In this document: piece after piece, positions 1-9,184 of the stretch
Numbering within the stretch: position 1 is the stretch's first letter
Layout of the letters: the number at the start of each line of letters is the position of its first letter
Source of the DNA: Acidobacteriaceae bacterium
Lineage (GTDB): Bacteria > Acidobacteriota > Terriglobia > Terriglobales > Acidobacteriaceae
Assembly (NCBI GenBank): GCA_025361625.1
Contig: JANYKL010000070.1
Coordinates: forward strand, 1 to 64,000
DNA length: 64,000 nt
Direction: 5' to 3'
The notes under the pieces: generated by a model
Database searches by the model: none
What the model saw: only the letters and a program-made list of their open reading frames with translations
What the model was told of the DNA's origin: nothing
Made by a program: the position numbers and the translations under genes

Positions 1-1703
1 ATTTGTGGGATGACGAGAACGTTACGATTACGCACTTCAACAACAACGCGATCAGTTTGAACGGGAATGCGAACTGGACTGGATCTTTTGTCTTTTCCGC
101 GGGCAATCAGGCGCAGCAGCTTGCTCCGGTGATTACGTTGCGGGATTCGTCGATCACGGCGAACACCTCGAATGGAGTGACGGTTTACAACTCAAACGGT
201 GTGTATGTGGAAAACACGGTGCTGCAGGCTACCGGCCCGTGGCAGGTGTATTCGGCGAATACGACGGGAAATTATCAAGGCGCGTACTTGAAAAACATTT
301 ATACGGAGAGCTCGACAGCCTTGAATCCGGCTTCGCCGGTACGGTCTCCGTTTGCGGGGTTGGGGATCGCAGGGTTGATTGCAGGCGGGTCGAGCGGGGC
401 GGCAAGTTTTGAGATTCAGGGCAACGGAGGCGTCTCGGGCGCGTTTCCTGTGGGAGGCGCGGGGGCTACGCCCTACACTTACTACATTGTGGCGAACGAC
501 ATCACGTCGGGAACGCAGAGTTCTCCGATGCAGGCGATGAACTGGTTATCCACGGGAAGCGATTCGATTCCGGTAAGGTGGCCGCGGATTGCGAACGCAA
601 CGGATGTCATGACTTATGACGTGATCCGCATGACAACTGCAATCGGCATCGGCGGAGTCTATCCTTATGCGGGCGGCTGCCCAGGGGGAGCGGCCGGCGT
701 GTGCGGATATGTGGCGCGCGGGTTGACGCAGGCGGCGGCCTGTTCGGGCGGATTCGTCTGCACCTATGTCGATACGGGTTCGTCCACAACTTCCGCGTAC
801 ACGATCAAGCAAGGGAACTACGTGGGGCAGTTGGCGTTTTGGCCAGGCGGAATCGTAGCGGTGAACAAGGGTGTGAGTGTGGACACCGAGCAAGCGAACG
901 TTGTCGGGGTGGGCCTGGCGGGATCGCCGTCGCAAGTTGCGAAGCAGTGTTCCGGCAATGGGGTGGCGTCGCCCGGAGGATACACGGCGTGCACGTCAAC
1001 CGTCACGCTCGTTGGCAACAGCGTTCCCAATCAGCCGGCAGCGATTATGAGCGATGGCCCGTCGAGTGGCGGAGCGAACCAGAGCCTATCGAAAGGGCGA
1101 CTGAACTTTGGCACGACTCCATACACGGCGCTGCTGCCGCACCACATCATCACGCTGATCGATTCGCAACCGGCGCTGACGCAGGCGACGACTGGATATC
1201 GTCCAGCGGCAAATGCGAATGATGTGTGGATCGGAACCGACGTGGCGAGCGGCGGCGTAGGACTGAACGTGGGTCAACTGGCATTTGGTGCTCCCGTAGC
1301 CATCACTCACTACATCGGGGCCACCGGCGACGGAGCCACTGCCAACTGGCTCGAACGCCTCAGCAAAAAAGAAAAAACCTTTGCTGTGCCAGTGAAGATA
1401 AGCGAAGGGAACGGATTCACTCTCGGCGAGGGAACGCAAATCACGCAGATTAAAATTTATAAAGCGGAAAATGTACCTTCTAGTGAAGTGGCCGCCGGAA
1501 AATGTTTAGACCTTACGCGAAAAGTTAAAGGGCTCATCAAGCTTGAAGAAGTAACGGGAATCACGCCACCTGAGAGGCTTGGCGACCTATCGCTCAATGC
1601 GTACGCCTCTGAAGAGGGCACGTTGGATTTGCATTTCTGCAATCCCAGCAAAACTGTCGTCATGACCCCGGCTGGCAACTATAGGTTTCTTGCAGTGCGC
1701 TAA
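1..1703 (+). CDS. Secreted beta-helix-like surface protein, 5' partial
   Basis: The reading frame is open from the left edge, so the true start lies outside the window. The first ~100 visible residues are rich in N, T, S and V, with short repeats of the kind ITLRDSSITANTSNGVTVYN that fit turns of a right-handed parallel beta-helix, as in pectate-lyase-like or GH28-related surface proteins. A middle section (about residues 140-270) is Gly/Ala/Tyr-rich with paired cysteines and resembles a beta-sandwich. The last ~120 residues are more Lys/Glu-rich and end with a Cys-containing strand pattern. The stop is 28 nt from the convergent galE stop. No catalytic motif was recognised. It is probably exported, but the signal peptide would lie upstream. 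Confidence 0.6.
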   Translation, partial: LWDDENVTITHFNNNAISLNGNANWTGSFVFSAGNQAQQLAPVITLRDSSITANTSNGVTVYNSNGVYVENTVLQATGPWQVYSANTTGNYQGAYLKNIYTESSTALNPASPVRSPFAGLGIAGLIAGGSSGAASFEIQGNGGVSGAFPVGGAGATPYTYYIVANDITSGTQSSPMQAMNWLSTGSDSIPVRWPRIANATDVMTYDVIRMTTAIGIGGVYPYAGGCPGGAAGVCGYVARGLTQAAACSGGFVCTYVDTGSSTTSAYTIKQGNYVGQLAFWPGGIVAVNKGVSVDTEQANVVGVGLAGSPSQVAKQCSGNGVASPGGYTACTSTVTLVGNSVPNQPAAIMSDGPSSGGANQSLSKGRLNFGTTPYTALLPHHIITLIDSQPALTQATTGYRPAANANDVWIGTDVASGGVGLNVGQLAFGAPVAITHYIGATGDGATANWLERLSKKEKTFAVPVKISEGNGFTLGEGTQITQIKIYKAENVPSSEVAAGKCLDLTRKVKGLIKLEEVTGITPPERLGDLSLNAYASEEGTLDLHFCNPSKTVVMTPAGNYRFLAVR

Positions 1704-1731
1704 ACAACAGGTCGTTGCACTCAGTCACCTC

Positions 1732-2718
1732 TTATTTTGAACTCGAACTTTTTTGCATCCATTGCCACGCGCTCGACACAATCTCGTCGAGAGAACGCTT
1801 GGCGGTCCAGCCCAGAATACTTTTCGCTTTAGCAGGGTCCGCCACCAGAGCAGGAGGATCGCCCTGGCGTCGAGGCCCCATCTTTCGCCGCACCGGTTGC
1901 CCAATAGCCTTTTCCGCTGCCTGCATGACTTCCATAACGGAATAGCCACGCCCTGAGCCTAAATTTAAGGCCAGCGAGTCGCCTCGCTTTTCATCGGGCA
2001 ATTTCTCCAGATATTGCAAGGCTCGCACGTGGGCTTCGGCAAGGTCGCTGACATGAATATAGTCACGAATGCATGTCCCATCGGCTGTCGGATAATCGTC
2101 CCCGAAAATTTGCAGTTCACGCCCTTTAGCCGTTGTAGCTTCGAGCGCCAGTGGCACGAGATGTGTTTCGGGATTGTGCAATTCCCCGATCTCTCCGCTC
2201 TCGTCCGCTCCAGATGCATTGAAATAGCGAAGCCTCACCGAACTCAATTTGTACGCTCGGCTGTATGCTTCAAGCGCATTTTCAAAAAATAGTTTCGAGG
2301 CCCCGTACGGATTCACCGGTTCGCGGGGAGTTTTCTCGGTAATTGGAACTTTGTCAGGTACGCCATAAACCGCGCAAGTCGAAGAAAATATGAATCGGCG
2401 GATTCCGGCATCCAGCGTGGCGTTTAAGAGCTGTAGGGCCGCAAGTCCGTTGTTATGGAAATATTTTCGCGGATTTTCAACCGACTCGCCCACATACGCC
2501 GCCGCCGCAAAGTGCATCACTGCGTCGACCCGCGCGAGCGCCGGCTTGAGAGCGGCCTCATCGCCTATGTCGCCCTCAACAAGTTCAAATCCTTCAGCGA
2601 GGCGACGAAATCCCGTGGACAAGTTGTCAAAGATGATTACCTCGTAGCCCTCACGCCGCAGCGTGCGCGCCGCATGACTACCAATGTAGCCCGCTCCGCC
2701 AGTCACCAGTATTGCCAA
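1732..2718 (-). CDS. galE: UDP-glucose 4-epimerase GalE
   Basis: Interconverts UDP-glucose and UDP-galactose (possibly the N-acetyl forms), supplying galactose-type precursors for surface polysaccharide in the cytoplasm. The 328-residue protein has the usual length of an extended short-chain dehydrogenase. The NAD-binding GGAGYIG motif lies at about residues 7-13, the FDNLSTG loop follows, SSTCAVYG sits near 112-119 and the catalytic YGASK near 138. The start is TTG, preceded by GTGAGG at a workable distance; no ATG gives a better N-terminus because the Rossmann motif begins at once. It is divergent from the asnB gene next door across 254 nt, so both promoters probably sit in that gap. The family is certain, and exact substrate choice cannot be read from sequence. 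Confidence 0.93.
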   Translation of the reverse strand: MAILVTGGAGYIGSHAARTLRREGYEVIIFDNLSTGFRRLAEGFELVEGDIGDEAALKPALARVDAVMHFAAAAYVGESVENPRKYFHNNGLAALQLLNATLDAGIRRFIFSSTCAVYGVPDKVPITEKTPREPVNPYGASKLFFENALEAYSRAYKLSSVRLRYFNASGADESGEIGELHNPETHLVPLALEATTAKGRELQIFGDDYPTADGTCIRDYIHVSDLAEAHVRALQYLEKLPDEKRGDSLALNLGSGRGYSVMEVMQAAEKAIGQPVRRKMGPRRQGDPPALVADPAKAKSILGWTAKRSLDEIVSSAWQWMQKSSSSK

Positions 2719-2972
2719 GTCAACCTCACTCTCACCCGCGATCTTCGTGCGCGAAGCCGTTCGCCACGCAAACTTTTAACACGCGTGGATGGAAAGCGTC
2801 GATTCAGACGCCGCGATTCAAAGATATCGCAGTCGATAAAATTTAGGTACTTGAGCTTGCTGATCTTCCTCGCCTTAGCGCAGAGGCCGCCGTTTCGGCG
2901 GTAGTCGAATGGATCGCGGTAAGATGAAAGAAACATCCAGCAAAGATCTAGGAAAGAGAGTTATCCCGCCGC

Positions 2973-4868
2973 ATGTGCGGAATCGTTGGCATCCTCGCGT
3001 TCAAATCGTCTATCCCTAACGTCGCCTTAGAACGGGCGACCAGTGCGCTCGCTCATCGAGGACCTGACGATTCGGGAACCATAATGGTGAGAGCGACCCA
3101 GCCTGAGTTGGAACTCGGATTGGGGCACCGGCGACTATCCATTCTTGACCTATCACCCCAGGGCCACCAGCCTATGCAAGATTCCTTAAGCGGAAACTGG
3201 ATCGTGTACAACGGCGAAATCTACAACTTTCGCGAACTGCGGGACGAACTGGAAAAGGTCGGTGTCAATTTCAAAAGTCAATCTGATACAGAAGTGATCC
3301 TGGCCGCGTATCGCCTCTGGGGAGATTCCTTTCTATCAAGGCTCGAAGGCATGTTCGCATTCGCCATCTGGGATGCCCAAAAAAAACAATTATTTCTGGC
3401 TCGTGATCGTCTCGGAATCAAGCCGCTCTATTTCTATCAATCGGATGAGTTTTTTATTTTTGCTTCCGAGGTGCGTTCGCTCCTCTCGACCGGTCTGATT
3501 ACCCGTCATGTAGATGCAACCGGAATCCTGAGCTATCTCGAGTTCGGGTCGGTATGCGAACCCTGGACGCTGGTAGAAAATATTCGCTCTCTGCCCGCCG
3601 CACACTGGGCGGTGGTAAAAAAAGGCTCGGCCGAGTTTCGCGAATATTGGCGCCCGTCGCCACCTCTGGCCGAAGTTGCGCCGAAACTCTCAACTCCGGG
3701 CGAAGTTTCTGCAACAAAAACATTGAGTACGATTCTGCACCACGCCGTTCTATCTCACATGGTGAGCGATGTTCCGGTTGGAGTATTCCTCTCTGGCGGA
3801 ATCGATTCGAGCGCGCTCGTTGCCCTGTTGAGTCGCAGCGGGTTGAGGCCGAGTACCTTCTCTTTAGTCTTTGCGGAACAAGAATTCAACGAGGCGCAAT
3901 ATTCACGGCAGGTCGCGCGCCTTTTCCGAACGGACCACCACGAAATTTCTGTGTCGCAGCAAGATGCTCTGAACGCCCTGCCGGGAGCGCTAAGTGCTAT
4001 GGATCAGCCCACAATCGATGGTGTGAACACGTACATTGTGTCGCAGAAAGCGCGCGAAGCCGGCGTCAAGGTGGCCCTCACCGGGACCGGAGCGGACGAA
4101 ATGTTCGCCGGCTATTCGAATTTTCACCGCGTGCCGAAGATGGAACGATTCATAAAGCAATTCGACCGTTTGCCCGCATTCGTCCGAAGGACGGTCGTCG
4201 CGGCGGCAAAATCGTTCGGCGGAAGCGATCGTAACCGCAAACTGACTCAGTTGGCCTCGGTGAATGGAAAAATATCCCATCCCTACTTTCTCGTGCGTGC
4301 GCTCTTTTCCGTTGATGAACGCCGGTCCCTGTTCACGACTTCAAGCGCCGAAGCGGCGGGGGAGTCGTTGACTCGTCTACAGCAGGATGCGGTCGCAGAC
4401 TGCGATTCGCTGGATGCAGTAAATCGCGTTTCATATCTCGAGTCAAAGTTTTATATGCGCAACACTTTGCTGCGCGATTCGGATTTCATGAGCATGGCTC
4501 ACGGACTCGAATTGCGCGTCCCTTTTTTGGATCGCGCGCTAGTCGAAGCCTGCTTTCGCGTCCCCGGCACCGACAAGCTGAAAGGAAATTCGACAAAAAG
4601 CTTGCTGCTAAAAAGCTTAGGAGTCGAATTGCCCCGCCAGATCGTAAACCGCCCAAAGCGTGGATTCACTCTTCCCTTCGAAAGGTGGCTGCGCGGTGAG
4701 ATGAGGCCTTTGCTGGAGAACGTCCTGCTAAAGGGCGATTGGGATGCCCTCGGAATCAACCCTGTTGCCGTGCGCCAGATATGGGCCCAATTCCTTGAGC
4801 ACGAGACCTCATGGTCCAGACCTTGGTCGCTCTTCACTTTGCACCGCTGGTACGAACATAACTTCTAA
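2973..4868 (+). CDS. asnB: Asparagine synthase (glutamine-hydrolysing), first copy
   Basis: Class II glutamine amidotransferase fused to an ATP-pyrophosphatase synthetase domain, 631 residues. The N-terminal MCGIVGIL supplies the Cys nucleophile (Cys2 after Met removal). RGPDDSG and YNGEIYNF mark the glutaminase domain, and SGGIDSS near residue 274 is the PP-loop. The C-terminal part holds ELRVPFLD, typical of the family. It opens a same-strand run that includes a glycosyltransferase, a second asnB and several polysaccharide-modifying enzymes. A role in amidating a sugar acid of the polymer is therefore at least as likely as free asparagine synthesis; that is inference from context. The AGGAAAGAG stretch 13-20 nt upstream could serve as ribosome site. 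Confidence 0.92.
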   Translation: MCGIVGILAFKSSIPNVALERATSALAHRGPDDSGTIMVRATQPELELGLGHRRLSILDLSPQGHQPMQDSLSGNWIVYNGEIYNFRELRDELEKVGVNFKSQSDTEVILAAYRLWGDSFLSRLEGMFAFAIWDAQKKQLFLARDRLGIKPLYFYQSDEFFIFASEVRSLLSTGLITRHVDATGILSYLEFGSVCEPWTLVENIRSLPAAHWAVVKKGSAEFREYWRPSPPLAEVAPKLSTPGEVSATKTLSTILHHAVLSHMVSDVPVGVFLSGGIDSSALVALLSRSGLRPSTFSLVFAEQEFNEAQYSRQVARLFRTDHHEISVSQQDALNALPGALSAMDQPTIDGVNTYIVSQKAREAGVKVALTGTGADEMFAGYSNFHRVPKMERFIKQFDRLPAFVRRTVVAAAKSFGGSDRNRKLTQLASVNGKISHPYFLVRALFSVDERRSLFTTSSAEAAGESLTRLQQDAVADCDSLDAVNRVSYLESKFYMRNTLLRDSDFMSMAHGLELRVPFLDRALVEACFRVPGTDKLKGNSTKSLLLKSLGVELPRQIVNRPKRGFTLPFERWLRGEMRPLLENVLLKGDWDALGINPVAVRQIWAQFLEHETSWSRPWSLFTLHRWYEHNF

Positions 4869-4938
4869 GGCGCTCGCCCGGCCAGCCCGGGTTCTACTTC
4901 GGCTAGAATGGAGGGACTTTGTTCTATCCGGAGCAGGT

Positions 4939-5841
4939 TTGATCGATACACAATCAGAAGCAGCGGCGTTGCCCGCCCGTGCCATTCCTCCGGTTTTGCC
5001 AATCAGCGTGATCGTGCCCGTGCGCAACGATGCGCGTAATTTGCCTCGTTGTCTGGAGTCTCTTGCTGGCTTCGGCGAAGTATACGTAATCGATTCGCAA
5101 AGCACGGACGAGACCGCCAAGATTGCAGGTTCTTACGGTGCGACGATCGTGCAATTTAATTACGCCGGAGGTTGGCCGAAGAAACGCCAGTGGGCGATGG
5201 ACAGCCTTTCACTCGCTCATGACTGGATTCTTTTGCTGGATGCGGATGAGATTGTCACTCCAGAACTTGCCGGTGAAATACGGCGTGCGATTCAAAGTCC
5301 GGATGTCGCTGGGTACTTCATAAGATTACAGCTATTTTTTTTAGGCAGCGTGCTGCGCCATTGCGATGCCAGCTTCTGGAAGCTGTCACTCTTTCGCAAA
5401 GGGCGCGGCCGTTTTGAATGCAGGCTGAAAGATCAGGACGCCTCCATGGCAGACATCGAGATTCACGAGCACGTAATCGTCGATGGCGAAACGGAGCAAC
5501 TGAAACATTCGCTGGTGCACCACAATGTTGATTCACTCTCGCGCTACATTGTGAAGCACAACGAGTATTCCAATTGGGAGGCTCGCGTTTTGACCAACGC
5601 CGAAGGGGATCGGCAGGAGATCAGCGCGAACTTATTTGGAAATCAGGCGCAGCGACGACGATGGTTAAAACGAAAGTTGTTTCGCCTGCCCGGCTCGCCC
5701 GTCTTGCTTTTCATTTACCGTTACCTGTTTCGTCTCGGATTTCTCGACGGCGTTCCCGGGCTTATCTATTGCACTTTTCAAGCGGTGCAAATGTTCCATT
5801 CCAAAGCCAAAATCTACGAACTGCAAATGGGAAGAGGCTAG
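4939..5841 (+). CDS. Family 2 glycosyltransferase
   Basis: Cytoplasmic or membrane-associated GT-A glycosyltransferase of about 300 residues that moves a sugar from a nucleotide donor to a lipid-linked or polysaccharide acceptor. ISVIVPVRNDARNLPRCLES opens the Rossmann-like fold, VYVIDSQSTDET follows, and LLLDADE carries the DxD-type metal/donor site. The tail is basic and hydrophobic (LLFIYRYLFRLGFLDG), suggesting membrane contact, as in WaaE/KdtX-like enzymes. The frame is open from 4744 inside asnB, but the best start is TTG at 4939, with GGAG five to six bases upstream and the fold beginning about 20 residues later. It ends 3 nt before the second asnB and so is co-transcribed with it. Donor and acceptor are unknown. 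Confidence 0.85.
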   Translation: MIDTQSEAAALPARAIPPVLPISVIVPVRNDARNLPRCLESLAGFGEVYVIDSQSTDETAKIAGSYGATIVQFNYAGGWPKKRQWAMDSLSLAHDWILLLDADEIVTPELAGEIRRAIQSPDVAGYFIRLQLFFLGSVLRHCDASFWKLSLFRKGRGRFECRLKDQDASMADIEIHEHVIVDGETEQLKHSLVHHNVDSLSRYIVKHNEYSNWEARVLTNAEGDRQEISANLFGNQAQRRRWLKRKLFRLPGSPVLLFIYRYLFRLGFLDGVPGLIYCTFQAVQMFHSKAKIYELQMGRG

Positions 5842-5844
5842 GCC

Positions 5845-7836
5845 ATGTGCGGCATCAGTGGCTTGGTGAATTGGGGCGATAGCGAAACGCTCGGTCGCAT
5901 GACCAACGTGCAGACGCATCGCGGACCCGACGACGCGGGTCTTTGGGAGCGGCGATCTCCCGGCGGAGGCTACGTCGGGCTCGGAAGCCGGCGGCTTGCC
6001 ATTCTCGATCTCTCGTCCGACGGTCACATGCCCATGTCGAACGAAGATGGAACGGTGTGGATGACGTACAACGGCGAAGTTTACAACTTTGCAGAACTAC
6101 GCCGGGAATTAGAGGCCAAGGGCCATCACTTTCGTTCTCACACCGATACCGAAGCGATCGTTCATCTCTACGAGGAATACGGCGTGGAATGTTTGGACCG
6201 TCTCGACGGCATGTTCGCGTTGGCAATCTGCGATTTGCGCGGATCTGCGTTTGCATCGCCGTCGATTTTTCTCGCGCGCGACCATTTCGGCGTCAAGCCG
6301 CTTTATTACTGCGCGATTGGCAACAAGCTGGCTTTCGCTTCCGAGATAAAAGCCTTGCTCGAGGTCCCGGGCATCGAGGCGCGCATGAGTATGGATGCGC
6401 TCGATAAATATTTAACTTTTCTGTGGGTGCCTGACCCGCTGACCATGTTCGAAGGAATCTACAAACTTCCTGCCGGTCATTACGCCACCTGGCAAGGTGG
6501 CCAGTTCAAAATTCAGCAGTATTGGGACCTGAAATTTCCCACGTCTGGTCACCGTTTCGATCGAAAAGAAGAAGATTTGGCAACCGAAATACGCGAGCGC
6601 TTCTGCTCTTCGGTACAGCGGCAGATGGTGAGCGATGTTCCGATCGGAGCGTTCTTAAGCGCCGGTCTGGATTCGACAAGCATCGTCGCTGCCATGGCAA
6701 AAAAACATCCCGTCCGGACGTACACAATTACGTTTCCAAAAAAATATCGGGTCGGCGAGACTGCCATGGACGATCCTGCTGTCCCCAAGCGCATGGCTCG
6801 TGCTCTCGGTTGCGAGCATCACGAAATCGTGGTCGAACCTGAGGTTACCGACCTTTTGCCGAAGTTAACGTGGCACATGGATGAACCCACCGCGGACCCG
6901 GCCATCATTGCCGCTTACCTGGTGTGCCGCGAGGCCAAAAAAAATGCGACTGTGCTTCTCTCGGGAGTGGGCGGCGATGAAATCTTCGCCGGTTATCGGA
7001 AACACGCAGCGCAAAATTGGGCCGAACATTATCGTCGCTTGCCTAAGATCGCTCGCTTGGGGGCTGAGCAAGCGATTCTCAATCTTCCATCCATGCGTGG
7101 AACGGCTTTAAAAGGTCACGTGCGTCTGGCGAAAAAGATGGCGCGCAGCGCCGCTCTCAATCCCGCCGAAGCCTTCATCAGAAACGGTACCTACTTTGAC
7201 GAGAGCCAGAGGGCAGAGCTTTACCTGCCATCGGCTTCGCCGGATGCACGCTCCAACGCCTCTTCTCAACATTTGACTGCCTTCGATAATGTCAAGGACG
7301 CGGATTTTCTCAATCAGATGCTGTACCTCGACACCAAGATTTTTATGACGACTCTCAACCTGACCTACAACGACAAGATGAGCATGGCGTCATCGGTTGA
7401 AGTTCGAGTACCTTTTTTGGACAGGCACCTTGCGGAGTTCGTTGCCTGGAACGTACCGCCAAAATTAAAGCTAAAGGGCACCTGGAGCCCAGTGACGAAG
7501 CATATTTTCCGCGAGGCGATGCGCGAAATGCTGCCAGCCGAAGTTCTACGCCAGCCAAAAGCTGGATTTGCAGCGCCCGTTGATTACTGGCTGGCGCACG
7601 ATTTGCGTCCCATGGTCGACGATCTGCTTTCCGAAACCCAGATCCGCAAGCGTGGATTGTTTCGTCCCGAGGTAGTGCGGCGGTACGTCGATGAGCAGCG
7701 ACGAGGCGTTGAAGATTGGTCAATGCAAATCTGGCAACTTCTAACGCTTGAAATCTGGATGCAGCTGTTCTTGGATGGTGAAGCGCGTCAATTCGCCGAG
7801 GCAAAGATTCACTCCCAACAATTGGCAACAGCGTAG
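5845..7836 (+). CDS. asnB: Asparagine synthase (glutamine-hydrolysing), second copy
   Basis: A second class II amidotransferase/synthetase of 663 residues, clearly diverged from the copy 1 kb upstream. MCGISGLVNWGD gives the Cys nucleophile, HRGPDDAG and YNGEVYNF mark the glutaminase half, and SAGLDST near residue 271 is the PP-loop (an Ala replaces the second Gly seen in the first copy). KMSMASSVEVRVPFLDRHL is the C-terminal family signature. It lies 3 nt after the glycosyltransferase stop, and GGAAGAGGC before the ATG is a usable ribosome site. Two non-identical copies in a polysaccharide locus suggest different acceptors, for example different uronic acids. Neither acceptor can be assigned from sequence. 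Confidence 0.92.
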   Translation: MCGISGLVNWGDSETLGRMTNVQTHRGPDDAGLWERRSPGGGYVGLGSRRLAILDLSSDGHMPMSNEDGTVWMTYNGEVYNFAELRRELEAKGHHFRSHTDTEAIVHLYEEYGVECLDRLDGMFALAICDLRGSAFASPSIFLARDHFGVKPLYYCAIGNKLAFASEIKALLEVPGIEARMSMDALDKYLTFLWVPDPLTMFEGIYKLPAGHYATWQGGQFKIQQYWDLKFPTSGHRFDRKEEDLATEIRERFCSSVQRQMVSDVPIGAFLSAGLDSTSIVAAMAKKHPVRTYTITFPKKYRVGETAMDDPAVPKRMARALGCEHHEIVVEPEVTDLLPKLTWHMDEPTADPAIIAAYLVCREAKKNATVLLSGVGGDEIFAGYRKHAAQNWAEHYRRLPKIARLGAEQAILNLPSMRGTALKGHVRLAKKMARSAALNPAEAFIRNGTYFDESQRAELYLPSASPDARSNASSQHLTAFDNVKDADFLNQMLYLDTKIFMTTLNLTYNDKMSMASSVEVRVPFLDRHLAEFVAWNVPPKLKLKGTWSPVTKHIFREAMREMLPAEVLRQPKAGFAAPVDYWLAHDLRPMVDDLLSETQIRKRGLFRPEVVRRYVDEQRRGVEDWSMQIWQLLTLEIWMQLFLDGEARQFAEAKIHSQQLATA

Positions 7837-7873
7837 CGTCGGCTACGCGAATCAAAGTCTTCACCCGAAGTAA

Positions 7874-9184
7874 ATGCAAATCTCTGAAACGGTTTCCACA
7901 AACTCGAAGCCTTCGAAAGCCGCTCGAGCTCTCCACGAAGCGATCGGTTTGGTGCGCAAACCACTTCGAATTGTTCCGCTGATTTCAAAGATTGCGTCGG
8001 ACGCCGTTTCACATGCGATGTCGCCTCGCCACCTGTATTCCTACTCGGCTACCAAAGTTCCTTCTTCGGACGTCTTGCAATCGTTAATCGAATGGATTCT
8101 TCGCGCCCAGCGCGTCGATGGGGGCATCGCCGCCTATTACAGTTTTCTCACGGGCTACTCCGATTCCTATCCCGAGGTGACTGGCTACATCATCCCAACG
8201 CTTTATGATTTCGCCAGGATGACAGGCGACGCTGCATCGATCTCAGTCGCGGAACGCGCAACCGATTGGCTATATTCGCTGCAAATGCCTTCGGGTGGCT
8301 TTCCCGCCGGGCTGCATAATTCCGCAGCGGCCATACAACCGTCAGTCTTCAACACAGGCCAGATTTTGCAGGGGCTCGTGCGAGCTCATCTTGAAAGGCG
8401 AAGCTCCGAATCTCTTCGCCGCGCTGAAGCCGCCGGAGACTGGCTGGCCTCCGTTCAAAGTCCGGACGGAGCTTGGTCTGGCACTGGCGCGTACCAAGGG
8501 CAAGCACACACTTACTACAGCATGGTTGCATGGGCCCTGGCTGAGTTAGCCGCGGAATCCGGCAGGCAGCGTCATGCCGAAGCGGCCGACAAAAATATTG
8601 ACTGGGTGCTCGCCCACTCTCGACCGAGCGGATGGATTGAAGGCATCAATCTCCAGGGTCACCCGTCCTACTTGCATTTTGTCGCTTACGTCATTCAAGG
8701 CGTGCTCGAGTGCGGCATCCTCCGCAAACGCAATGATGCGATCGAGGCCGCCGATAGGGCTGCTTGGGCATTACTGCGTAAATTTGAAACACACAAGCAC
8801 CTCGCAGGAACTTATGAAACCGATTTCAAAGCTGGCCAAAAATTTGCCTGCCTCACCGGCAATGCGCAAATGTCATGCGTCTGGCTGCGTTTGTACGAAG
8901 TGACGGGAGATTCCCGCTATATAAATGCGTCTCTCAAAATGAACGAACTCGTTAAACAATTGCTTCCGCAAAGCTCAAAGCGTGAGTTGAACGGCGGCGT
9001 CGCGGGATCGTACCCAATCTGGGGATCGTACCAGCCGATGCGATTAATCAGCTGGGGAGCAAAGTTTTTCGCGGACGCTCTCATGCTTGAACAGCGCATT
9101 CTGCATGAATTAGAGGACGCGGCCGCGCCGGGCGTCTCGCGGCTCGAAGCAGCAACATCTGAGGCGTCGCCATGCGCGTCGTAG
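7874..9184 (+). CDS. Alpha/alpha-toroid protein of polysaccharide locus
   Basis: 436 residues without signal peptide or membrane segment. It contains repeated helix-pair units ending in Gly-rich turns: QRVDGGIAAYY, QMPSGGFPAG, QSPDGAWSGTG, SRPSGWIEGIN. This is the pattern of squalene-cyclase/prenyltransferase-like alpha/alpha toroids. The C-terminal GGVAGSYPIWGSYQP and ISWGAKFFADALMLE recall toroid domains linked to uronyl C5-epimerases and related carbohydrate enzymes, but I cannot confirm that from here. No terpene-cyclase DxDD motif was seen. The ATG is 37 nt after asnB, and the gene overlaps the formyltransferase start by 13 nt, so they are translationally linked. A carbohydrate-binding, epimerising or lyase role is inferred from neighbours. 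Confidence 0.7.
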   Translation: MQISETVSTNSKPSKAARALHEAIGLVRKPLRIVPLISKIASDAVSHAMSPRHLYSYSATKVPSSDVLQSLIEWILRAQRVDGGIAAYYSFLTGYSDSYPEVTGYIIPTLYDFARMTGDAASISVAERATDWLYSLQMPSGGFPAGLHNSAAAIQPSVFNTGQILQGLVRAHLERRSSESLRRAEAAGDWLASVQSPDGAWSGTGAYQGQAHTYYSMVAWALAELAAESGRQRHAEAADKNIDWVLAHSRPSGWIEGINLQGHPSYLHFVAYVIQGVLECGILRKRNDAIEAADRAAWALLRKFETHKHLAGTYETDFKAGQKFACLTGNAQMSCVWLRLYEVTGDSRYINASLKMNELVKQLLPQSSKRELNGGVAGSYPIWGSYQPMRLISWGAKFFADALMLEQRILHELEDAAAPGVSRLEAATSEASPCAS

